DNA of 7,314 nucleotides. Source: JBDLSY01 sp041170585 (lineage in GTDB: Bacteria > Pseudomonadota > Gammaproteobacteria > Burkholderiales > Burkholderiaceae_C). Shown piece by piece: positions 1-5,561 of this stretch; position 1 is the first letter of the stretch; every line of letters begins with the position of its first letter. Location of the stretch: contig JBEDNN010000072.1 in NCBI GenBank assembly GCA_041170585.1, positions 1 to 7,314 of the forward strand, given 5' to 3'. The position numbers were made by a program, and so were the translations under genes. The notes under the pieces were generated by a model. That model was not told where the DNA came from. It saw only the letters and a program-made list of their open reading frames with translations, and did not search any database.

Positions 1-106
1 TGTCAATTAAATTTTTGCTATAGGTTTTTAAGCCCAACGCTTTAATATAAGCATCTTTGACATCTTCTTCAGATTTGGCGGTGTTTAGGGCAGCAAATAG
101 CGACAT
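1..106 (-). CDS. N-terminal fragment of a possible restriction/methylase-type protein (cut by window edge)
   Basis: A leftward frame opens with ATG at 106-104 and stays open to the window edge, giving 35 residues that begin MSLFAALNTAKSEEDVKDAY and continue to YSKNLID. The composition is protein-like: an acidic helix (KSEEDVKDAYIKALGL) followed by a basic YSKNLID turn. Starts of this kind (short Leu/Phe-Ala opening, SEEDVK-x-x-YI-x-ALGL) are familiar from Eco57I-like and other large restriction-modification or adenine methyltransferase proteins. No catalytic motif lies inside the window, so the assignment rests on resemblance of the first residues only. There is no clear Shine-Dalgarno upstream of the ATG. 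The gene diverges from the Panacea gene at 321 and has three 9-bp tandem repeats 28-54 bp upstream of its start. That a real gene starts here is fairly likely; its function is uncertain. Confidence 0.5.
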   Translation of the reverse strand, partial: MSLFAALNTAKSEEDVKDAYIKALGLKTYSKNLID

Positions 107-116
107 AATTATTCGT

Positions 117-163
117 GTGATTTAATAAAATGGGTATCAAATGTATTAAATGTATTAAATCAC
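117..163. promoter_or_regulatory. Iteron-like operator candidate: three 9-bp direct repeats plus an inverted copy
   Basis: Three consecutive 9-bp units GTATCAAAT, GTATTAAAT, GTATTAAAT occupy 134-160. An inverted copy of the core lies at 117-127 (GTGATTTAATA), which matches TATTAAATCAC at 153-163 as a perfect 11-bp inverted repeat. The block sits in the spacer between two divergent genes, directly upstream of the leftward start at 106. Repeats in such a position often bind an autoregulator, but they could also be stacked AT-rich promoter elements. No binding protein can be named from sequence. Confidence 0.4.
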
Positions 164-241
164 TAGTGTAGCCTATGGGTTTAAGCGATTACACCGTATT
201 AAAAAATAGCCGACTACTTTAACATAAATAATTGATTTTAT

Positions 242-255
242 AAAGTTTAAACTTT
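242..255. promoter_or_regulatory. Perfect 14-bp palindrome, possible operator of the Panacea gene pair
   Basis: AAAGTTTAAACTTT reads identically on both strands. It lies 65 bp upstream of the ATG at 321, where a promoter for the rightward pair would be expected. Toxin-antitoxin operons are commonly autorepressed through such palindromes. In DNA this AT-rich a chance palindrome is possible, and no convincing -35/-10 pair could be placed beside it; TAATAT at 275-280 is only a weak -10 candidate. Confidence 0.3.
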
Positions 256-320
256 CTGTAAGAATCAAACAAAATAATATAAGAGTAAATTTTTATTTTA
301 ATAATAATTTTGAGCCCATC

Positions 321-800
321 ATGAAAAAAATGTATCACCCAATTTCAATCGCTAATAAAATTTTAGAGCTGACTAAAGATAAAAATATTACTATTTCTAA
401 GATGAAACTTTTAAAATTAGTTTACTTTTGCCATGGTTGGCATCTTGGAATTACAGGCAAACCGCTTTCTTCAGAACTTGCTGAAGCTTGGCAATATGGC
501 CCAGTGTTTAGTAGTTTGTACACTGCATTAAGTCAATATAAAGGTGCTGATTCAATTATTTATCCAATTGTTAGCCGTGGCATTGCTGATAATGATGTTT
601 TTAATGATTATCAAGTAGCATTAATTAATAAAGTAATTGATGAATACGGTCATTTAAATGCCTTTCAATTAAGTGATTTAAGCCATGAAGACAATGGGCC
701 ATGGCATAAAACAGTCACGACTAATATTGCACGGTTTAGTAAAATAAGTAATGATGATTTGGCTAAACACTTTAATGAAAAAATGAAACTGTCTAAATAA
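321..800 (+). CDS. Panacea-domain (DUF4065, SocA/GepA-like) protein, probable antitoxin
   Basis: This 159-residue protein shows the Panacea (DUF4065) signature throughout. An N-terminal helix (NKILELTKDKNITISKMKLLKLVYF, about residues 11-36) leads into CHGWHLGITGKPLSSELAEAW and QYGPVFSSLYTALSQYKG (about 37-75). The family's C-terminal block LSDLSHEDNGPWHKT lies near 117-131. Panacea proteins include the SocA proteolytic adaptor/antitoxin of Caulobacter, and the domain is known as an antitoxin that pairs with many unrelated toxins. The protein has the size of a stand-alone domain, with no added DNA-binding part. ATG 321 was chosen for its length; a second ATG at codon 4 is equally possible. 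Only a weak GAG lies upstream, at 312-314. The gene following 8 bp downstream encodes a small membrane protein and is the obvious partner. The domain call is secure; the antitoxin role is inferred from family and layout. Confidence 0.85.
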   Translation: MKKMYHPISIANKILELTKDKNITISKMKLLKLVYFCHGWHLGITGKPLSSELAEAWQYGPVFSSLYTALSQYKGADSIIYPIVSRGIADNDVFNDYQVALINKVIDEYGHLNAFQLSDLSHEDNGPWHKTVTTNIARFSKISNDDLAKHFNEKMKLSK

Positions 801-808
801 TAATAGCC

Positions 809-1090
809 ATGAATAATACAGAGGACAATGATTTAAACGCAATAAAAGCGATTAAAAGCACGTTGCCGATTAACGATGAAAGCAATCTATTGGATTCTTT
901 TGAAGATAAAGGACTTAGTGGTGAACGCTCATTGTTGCACCTTGAATTTGAATTAAAAGTAAAAATTACAAATCAAGATTTAAACCATAAAAACATAGAG
1001 TTATATGTAAAAATAGGATTGGCAGTTTTTATTTTATGCATAATTATTTTTTTAGGTAATGTTCAAATAGCACTGATACAAGAAGTTTAA
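809..1090 (+). CDS. Small single-span membrane protein, candidate toxin partner of the Panacea protein
   Basis: The 93-residue product has no family I recognise. Residues 1-60 are polar and charged (many Asp, Glu, Asn and Lys), suggesting a soluble N-terminal region. Residues about 67-86 form a strongly hydrophobic helix (KIGLAVFILCIIIFLG), and only a short tail follows, so it resembles a tail-anchored protein. It starts 8 bp after the Panacea stop codon, on the same strand, with no intervening promoter and no Shine-Dalgarno, which suggests co-transcription and translational coupling. Some toxins paired with Panacea antitoxins are known to be small membrane-active proteins, so a membrane toxin is a reasonable hypothesis. 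It could equally be a membrane anchor or an unrelated small protein. The end of the gene overlaps the left arm of a 15-bp inverted repeat at 1049-1063. Confidence 0.6.
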   Translation: MNNTEDNDLNAIKAIKSTLPINDESNLLDSFEDKGLSGERSLLHLEFELKVKITNQDLNHKNIELYVKIGLAVFILCIIIFLGNVQIALIQEV

Positions 1091-1174
1091 TAATTAAGAA
1101 GTAACCAGTAAAATGAATAGGCTACTACACCAGTATAAATATTATAAAAGTTAAAATTTAACATTACCTAAAAA
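1049..1174. repeat. Perfect 15-bp inverted repeat spanning the end of the small membrane gene
   Basis: TTTTTAGGTAATGTT at 1049-1063 is the exact reverse complement of AACATTACCTAAAAA at 1160-1174. The 96-bp interior contains the last nine codons of the small membrane-protein gene and its stop. The core AGGTAATGTT is not simple AT-tract sequence, so chance is a weak explanation. It could be a long-loop RNA hairpin in the 3' end of the transcript or a relic of a small insertion element. No flanking target duplication was seen. Confidence 0.5.
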
Positions 1175-1364
1175 CATATTTTGTAAGGCTTACAGTTTAA
1201 AGTCTGAATCAAGATTTTTAAAATCAAGATTTTCAAAATTTAAGAATTTTAAAGAGATTTTTTAAATCCTCTTTCCTCTTTTTATATTTTTATCCTTTAA
1301 TTTTAAAAATCCTGATTTTAAGCATTATTTCATTACTTATAAAATATATTTGCTTTCAAACTTA
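1091..1364. other. Gene-free convergent spacer, extremely AT-rich, with nested inverted repeats
   Basis: No credible gene was found here between the rightward small membrane gene and the leftward receptor gene; the longest ATG frame noted is 13 codons at 1114. The stretch holds a partial direct repeat (AATCAAGATTTT beginning near 1208 and 1222). It also holds a 16-bp inverted repeat with one mismatch, TTAAAATCAAGATTTT at 1218-1233 against AAAATCCTGATTTTAA at 1306-1321, which encloses a smaller hairpin. Together these look like a structured termination zone for the two converging transcripts. Confidence 0.5.
1251..1290 (+). terminator. Possible low-GC transcription terminator between convergent genes
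   Basis: AAAGAGATTT at 1251-1260 can pair with AAATCCTCTTT at 1264-1274, with one bulged C, leaving a T-rich loop. On the plus strand CCTCTTTTTATATTTTT follows, a fair U-rich run. The stem has few G-C pairs and is weak, so this is tentative. The same hairpin could also act on the leftward receptor transcript, although the tract on that side is less uniform. Confidence 0.3.
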
Positions 1365-3470
1365 TTAAAAATATATTTGTACACCTAATTTAATGTTACG
1401 TCCAGACATAGGGGCTTTACCTAAAGCCGTTTGAGTTAATATTGAAGTGGGACTATAAGCCAGTTTATCGCCAATGTTTTCTAATTTAGCAAACCACAAT
1501 ACATTAGAACGACTCGCTTTCATACGATAAGTCACCGCAGCGTTCCATAAAGTATAGCCAGCAGTAACGTTTTGTTGTACGGGTACGCGATTTTGTTGTG
1601 CAGTACGGTCAAAACCGACACGGCTACTCCATGCCCCTTGCGTCCAAACCAAAGCCGCTCCTAGACGGGCTGGCGTAATGCGTGACAGATAATTCCCAGT
1701 ATTTAAATTTTTAGCGTGGACTACATCACTGCGTAACTCTAAGTCTAAAGCTGAAGTCTTTGCTGTGGTGTTTGCCCCCAATAAACGCACTGTGCCGCTC
1801 ATTTCTAAGCCTGTAAAACGGGCTTTAACTGGACGGTACGAAAATTCTGGCAATACTTCTGCAAGGCAACCTGATTGAACTGAATGGCCATCACCACAGT
1901 CAGAAACGCCAGCAAAATCACCACCATTACCGTCACTGTCACGATTGATGCCAGTGGATTCTAAAGCGATATAGTTATTAAACCGATTCGTAAACGCATT
2001 AAAATTAAACCGATTAGCCCCTTTTTTCCATTGCAAACCTGCCTCTAAGTTAATGGACTTTTCTATACCAAATAAAGGGTTGCCGACCTCGTAAGCCCCT
2101 GTTGCTGCATGCGGACCATTCGCATACAGTTCATAATCTTTAGGTGCGCGTTGGTTCCAAGATATATTTGATGTCGCTTGCCATGCAGGCGTTAAATTAA
2201 CAAGTGTACCAATAGCATAGTTTTTAGGTGTGAACTTACGTTCACCTACAAAAAAACGCGGTATATCGCTGTTGCCAAGTGAGTTAATTGACGCCGATTC
2301 TAAACGTCCGCCAAAACTGATACGCCCCCATGGTAAACCTAACTCTTCGTAGGCAAATAAAGCCGTATGGCGTGTTTTACTGTGTGGGGCAAATGCTTCT
2401 GCACCATCAGCTGAAAACTGAGTGTGCTCTGCTTGTAAACCAATAACACCCTCTAATAAGCCAAATTTATTATGGCGCGACTCTAGCCTAAAATGGCTAC
2501 CTTTATTTTTAAAAGTAGTCGCTGGTACACCTGCATCAAGTTCAGTATGGGCATAATCTGATGCACTAAATTGCCCTTTAATAGATTGAAAGACACCCGT
2601 TAAACCTTTAATTTCACCTTCTATAGTATGCTGTTTTGAACGCATATTAATAGTTACTTCATCTTCAGCAACTGTGCCATAAATATTACGATAGGTACTG
2701 GTTGAAGCACCTAAATAGCCTTTATCAAAAAATACAGTGCCACCCAATGCCCCACCTTTTATATCACTGGCTGAATTACAGATACGTTTAGCATGGGTAG
2801 TCATATTTGCTTGAGTACAAGGCAATACGACAGGCACAGTCAAATCCTTAGTTGAACGGTTAAATACATCGGCATGCACAGCGTATTTGTCGTTGCCACT
2901 TTCAATAGAAAACGCAGCATTTTTTTCTTTATTAGCACTGCCCATTTGTAAGTCAGCTTTGCCAGTTATTCCGCCTTGTGCATCAAATAAAGCTACACGT
3001 GGAATACGGTTATCTATTAAATTAACTACTCCCCCCATTGCGTTGCCACCATAAAGTAAAGCAGCAGGGCCGCGTAATATATCTACACGTTCAATACTTG
3101 ATGGGTCAATGGCTACGGCATGGTCATAGCTTAAGCCAGACGCATCAATAGTAGCCCCGCCATTGTTTAAAATTTTAATACGGTCACCATCTAGTCCGCG
3201 AATCATTGGGCGACTGGCATTAGGGCCAAAATAAGAACTACTTACACCTAAAGCAGTATTTAAACTTTCGCCAAGGGTTGTTTGTGTACGTAGCTTTAAT
3301 TGAGTACCTGAATATTGAGTTGTAGGCGTAATTAAATCATTTGCGTTGAGTAAATTGCCTGTAACCACTACCTCTGGCAAAGTTATTTCTGTAATGGTTT
3401 GAGCGAAAGTAGAGCCACTACTGGATACATATAATATTAAAGCGATGGCTGAAGAAGAACGTAAAAACAT
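1365..3470 (-). CDS. TonB-dependent outer-membrane receptor, ZnuD-like (probable zinc uptake)
   Basis: This 701-residue protein is a full-length TonB-dependent receptor. A signal peptide is visible at residues 1-23 (cleavage likely after TFA). A TonB-box-like segment LPEVVVTG at 31-38 leads into a plug domain to about 155, with RPMIRGLDGDRIKILNNGG (87-105) and ILRGPAALLYGGNAMGGVVN (131-150). The rest is a beta-barrel ending in GVQIYF with a terminal Phe, the usual assembly signal. Plug segment DASGLSYDHAVAIDP (109-123), with the pair D116-H117, is typical of the ZnuD zinc-receptor group. Two loop cysteine pairs, C218/C231 and C525/C535, could form disulfides, and DSDGNGGD at 511-518 looks like a calcium-type acidic loop. 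The start is supported by AGAGAGA at 3477-3483, six bases upstream. Zinc is the best substrate guess; heme, cobalamin or another metal chelate cannot be excluded. Confidence 0.85.
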   Translation of the reverse strand: MFLRSSSAIALILYVSSSGSTFAQTITEITLPEVVVTGNLLNANDLITPTTQYSGTQLKLRTQTTLGESLNTALGVSSSYFGPNASRPMIRGLDGDRIKILNNGGATIDASGLSYDHAVAIDPSSIERVDILRGPAALLYGGNAMGGVVNLIDNRIPRVALFDAQGGITGKADLQMGSANKEKNAAFSIESGNDKYAVHADVFNRSTKDLTVPVVLPCTQANMTTHAKRICNSASDIKGGALGGTVFFDKGYLGASTSTYRNIYGTVAEDEVTINMRSKQHTIEGEIKGLTGVFQSIKGQFSASDYAHTELDAGVPATTFKNKGSHFRLESRHNKFGLLEGVIGLQAEHTQFSADGAEAFAPHSKTRHTALFAYEELGLPWGRISFGGRLESASINSLGNSDIPRFFVGERKFTPKNYAIGTLVNLTPAWQATSNISWNQRAPKDYELYANGPHAATGAYEVGNPLFGIEKSINLEAGLQWKKGANRFNFNAFTNRFNNYIALESTGINRDSDGNGGDFAGVSDCGDGHSVQSGCLAEVLPEFSYRPVKARFTGLEMSGTVRLLGANTTAKTSALDLELRSDVVHAKNLNTGNYLSRITPARLGAALVWTQGAWSSRVGFDRTAQQNRVPVQQNVTAGYTLWNAAVTYRMKASRSNVLWFAKLENIGDKLAYSPTSILTQTALGKAPMSGRNIKLGVQIYF

Positions 3471-3476
3471 AAATAA

Positions 3477-3483
3477 TCTCTCT
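3477..3483 (-). promoter_or_regulatory. Ribosome binding site of the receptor gene
   Basis: On the minus strand AGAGAGA lies six bases before the ATG at 3470. It is one of the few clear Shine-Dalgarno-like sites in the window and supports this start. Confidence 0.55.
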
Positions 3484-3511
3484 AAAAAATTTAAAATGCA
3501 ATCAACTTATC

Positions 3512-3533
3512 TTTATCAAAAATAATTGATAAA
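3512..3533. promoter_or_regulatory. Operator-like inverted repeat upstream of the TonB-dependent receptor
   Basis: TTTATCAA at 3512-3519 and TTGATAAA at 3526-3533 are perfect inverted 8-bp arms around a 6-bp AT spacer, 42 bp upstream of the receptor start. On the minus strand the right side continues as GATAAAGATAAG, recalling the GATAAT-like hexamers of Fur-family boxes. A metal-responsive Fur/Zur-type regulator would fit the receptor's role. The match to either consensus is only partial, and the arms are AT-rich. The position within an 87-bp intergenic gap suggests the receptor may have its own promoter in addition to readthrough. Confidence 0.4.
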
Positions 3534-3557
3534 AACAGTTAAGCGGCTTAAGTCGTT

Positions 3558-3920
3558 TTATTTAGAGAAAAAGGGTGGGTCTTTATTACGCAGAGTAACG
3601 AGTTGCGTAGACAGTGTTGCCAAAAAATATGAAAAAACAGCCGTAAATATGCCATTTTCGTAGCAGTTATAGGTGTTTTTATGGGGCGTAACGACTGAAT
3701 CAACCGCAGAAAAAGTACTACACAGTTCACAGGAATATTGGCTGGAATGGTCTTTGTTGTTATGATATTGGCTGCTTAAATGTTGAGTATCGGCATAAAC
3801 ATAATGCTTTAAAGCGTGCAACAGCCCACTGTATTGCCCAAGCGGTAACAATATAGATAAAAAAATGCTCCAACAAAAATTATTGATGCGACACGTGTGT
3901 AATGTGTTATTTGAGGACAT
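3558..3920 (-). CDS. Small His/Cys-rich membrane protein, possible metal-handling partner of the receptor
   Basis: The 120-residue product has a hydrophobic segment at about residues 14-34 (signal anchor or signal peptide) and another at about 91-108. Between them is a probable periplasmic or extracytoplasmic region rich in potential metal ligands: H35-x3-H39, H47, H53, H58, a C64-x2-C67 pair (YSCELCSTFSAV) and H80. Short proteins with a hydrophobic start, an HAL-type helix with His residues and a CELC/CAHC-type motif resemble DUF2946-like proteins often found beside metal transporters or receptors; that family link is my inference. The gene starts four bases after the folP stop with no Shine-Dalgarno, suggesting translational coupling to folP. 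It is followed 87 bp later by the ZnuD-like receptor. A role in zinc or copper binding at the membrane is plausible but unproven. Confidence 0.65.
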   Translation of the reverse strand: MSSNNTLHTCRINNFCWSIFLSILLPLGQYSGLLHALKHYVYADTQHLSSQYHNNKDHSSQYSCELCSTFSAVDSVVTPHKNTYNCYENGIFTAVFSYFLATLSTQLVTLRNKDPPFFSK

Positions 3921-3924
3921 ACAT

Positions 3925-4716
3925 TTAATAGACTGCTTGCCAAACTTTTATTGCATCAACCGTTGCACACACATCATGTACACGTACAACACTCGCTCCA
4001 CGTTGCACTGCTAGTAATGCCAGTGCAATACTAGCAGGCATTCGCATATCAACTGCCTTGTTTGTAATCGTGCCTAACATTGATTTTCTAGAGCCGCCAA
4101 TTAAAACAGGGGCTATTTGCTTTAATTGTGGTAAGTGGCGAATACAGTCTAAATTATCCTCTAAATGTTTATCAAAGCCAATACCAGGGTCAATAATTAT
4201 ACGTGATGCCTCAATGCCTGCTTGTAATAAGGCTTCATAACGCATGGATAAACGTGTGACTAAACCAATACCTGTACGCTTTTGTGCTTGGCTTTCTAAT
4301 GAAAAACCGTCCATAATAATAAGCCGACAATCACTATTTCTGACTATATCTATTGCTGAACCACTGTCATCTTCGCCCTGCAAAGCGTTTACATCATTAA
4401 TCATATTGACACCTGCCGCTAAAACAGCTTTCATTACGCTGGGTTTATAGGTATCTACACTGATATAAATTGAATGGGCTATTAAACCGTTAATGATGGG
4501 TAAAATTCGTTGTAATTCCTCTGTTGCACTAACGGGGCTATATCCTGGTCTGGTTGATTCGCCGCCTATATCTAAAATGTGTGCTCCTTGTGCAATTAAA
4601 CCTAAACCACGGTTAATCGTATCTGTTATAGACGCAAAATATTTACCTTCTGAAAAGGAATCAGGTGTTACATTTAAAATGCCTTGTATGCAAGGCGTAG
4701 GTAAATTAGCCAGCAT
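3925..4716 (-). CDS. folP: Dihydropteroate synthase
   Basis: Dihydropteroate synthase condenses p-aminobenzoate with 6-hydroxymethyl-7,8-dihydropterin diphosphate in cytoplasmic folate synthesis. The 263-residue protein is of normal or slightly short length and has the family blocks in order: GILNVTPDSFSEG (12-24), DIGGESTRPG (49-58), SVDTYKP (86-92), MINDVNAL (105-112), DPGIGFDKHLEDN (176-188), GGSRKS (207-212) and the closing RVHDV (245-249). Two details differ from the common pattern. The segment that usually reads LMHMQG-like is LIIMDGFSL (132-140), without the His, and the usual GFGK is GFDK. The start is fixed by AAGGAA five bases upstream. Its small metal-protein neighbour follows after four bases, so it heads a leftward operon, and pdxJ diverges 55 bp away. 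The identification is secure; the two substitutions may mark a lineage-specific FolP subgroup. Confidence 0.93.
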   Translation of the reverse strand: MLANLPTPCIQGILNVTPDSFSEGKYFASITDTINRGLGLIAQGAHILDIGGESTRPGYSPVSATEELQRILPIINGLIAHSIYISVDTYKPSVMKAVLAAGVNMINDVNALQGEDDSGSAIDIVRNSDCRLIIMDGFSLESQAQKRTGIGLVTRLSMRYEALLQAGIEASRIIIDPGIGFDKHLEDNLDCIRHLPQLKQIAPVLIGGSRKSMLGTITNKAVDMRMPASIALALLAVQRGASVVRVHDVCATVDAIKVWQAVY

Positions 4717-4721
4717 TATTT

Positions 4722-4727
4722 TTCCTT
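4722..4727 (-). promoter_or_regulatory. Ribosome binding site of folP
   Basis: AAGGAA on the minus strand lies five bases before the ATG at 4716. It is the best Shine-Dalgarno in the window and fixes the folP start. Confidence 0.6.
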
Positions 4728-4771
4728 ATTTTTACTCTTACAATGACTTTTTAATTGCTTATTTAAATAAT

Positions 4772-5527
4772 ATGACATATATCATAACTCATACTACCGA
4801 ATTATCCGTCAATATAGACCATGTTGCTACGGTAAGACAGGCCAGAAAAACCTATGAACCCGACCCTATTTGGGCAGCAGTAGAAGCACATTTAGGTGGT
4901 GCAGATGGCATTACCGTACATTTACGTGAAGACCGCCGTCATATTCAAGACCGCGATGTTGAGCGGCTGCGTGAACTGGTGCAAGTTAAACTTAATTTTG
5001 AGATGGCTGCAACAGATGAGATGGTAACCATTGCTTGCCGTATTCGCCCTGAAATGGCAATGCTTGTTCCAGAGGGTAGACATGAAGTCACTACAGAAGG
5101 CGGCTTAAACATTATGGCAGAAGAGCCTCGTTTAGCTTTACAAATTGCACGTTTAAAAAATGCAGGTATCGCAACCAGTGTTTTTATTGATGCGAATCCT
5201 CAACAAATTGCCGCTGCCGCCCGAATCGGTGCACAAACCTGCGAAATTCATACAGGCGTTTATGCTCATGCTTTTCACCACTATGGGCGTGATGCAAGTA
5301 GTCCAATGGTTGCCCATGAACTTAATTTAATCGCTGTCGCAGGGCAGCAAGTATTAGATTTAGGTATGCGGTTTAATGCAGGTCATGCCTTAAACTACAC
5401 CAATGTTAAACCCATTGCTCGGTTAAAAGGAATTAGCGAATTACATATCGGGCATGCGATTATTTCACGGGCCTTGTTTGTGGGTATTCGTACCGCAGTA
5501 CGTGAAATGAAGGGGCTTTTAGTATAA
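4772..5527 (+). CDS. pdxJ: Pyridoxine 5'-phosphate synthase
   Basis: PdxJ closes the pyridine ring of vitamin B6 from 1-deoxy-D-xylulose 5-phosphate and 3-amino-2-oxopropyl phosphate, yielding pyridoxine 5'-phosphate in the cytoplasm. With the ATG at 4772 the protein is 251 residues, close to the usual length of about 240. Family blocks are LSVNIDHVATVRQAR (11-25; N14, H17), ADGITVHLREDRRHI (44-58; H50, R52), LNFEMA (74-79; E77), LVPEGRHEVTTEGGLN (98-113), CEIHTGVYA (157-165) and the closing FNAGHALNYTNV (201-212; H205) with ELHIGHAIISRALF. The frame is open for another 93 codons upstream, but that part is antisense to folP and unlike PdxJ, so the later start is correct. No Shine-Dalgarno precedes it. 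In many proteobacteria pdxJ sits between recO and acpS; neither is here. Confidence 0.95.
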   Translation: MTYIITHTTELSVNIDHVATVRQARKTYEPDPIWAAVEAHLGGADGITVHLREDRRHIQDRDVERLRELVQVKLNFEMAATDEMVTIACRIRPEMAMLVPEGRHEVTTEGGLNIMAEEPRLALQIARLKNAGIATSVFIDANPQQIAAAARIGAQTCEIHTGVYAHAFHHYGRDASSPMVAHELNLIAVAGQQVLDLGMRFNAGHALNYTNVKPIARLKGISELHIGHAIISRALFVGIRTAVREMKGLLV

Positions 5528-5561
5528 AGCTAATATTGAAAAAAATTAATCTCTCAAAACT

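Noticed and set aside
3535..3560. TTAAG-CGG-CTTAA stem between the small His/Cys gene and the receptor gene as a terminator
   Set aside because: The stem has only five base pairs, so it is too weak to call even though a T run follows on the minus strand.
3548..3730. 60-codon minus-strand frame overlapping the small His/Cys protein gene
   Set aside because: It overlaps the 120-residue gene in another frame, has no start signal, and the longer frame has coherent membrane segments and metal-ligand motifs.
4058..4450. Two open frames on the plus strand inside folP (4058-4240 and 4244-4450)
   Set aside because: Both are antisense shadows of a well-conserved gene, with no family-like composition or ribosome binding site.
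4493..4771. Upstream in-frame extension of pdxJ by 93 codons
   Set aside because: It is antisense to the folP start region and bears no PdxJ similarity; conserved PdxJ sequence begins just after ATG 4772, which gives the usual family length.
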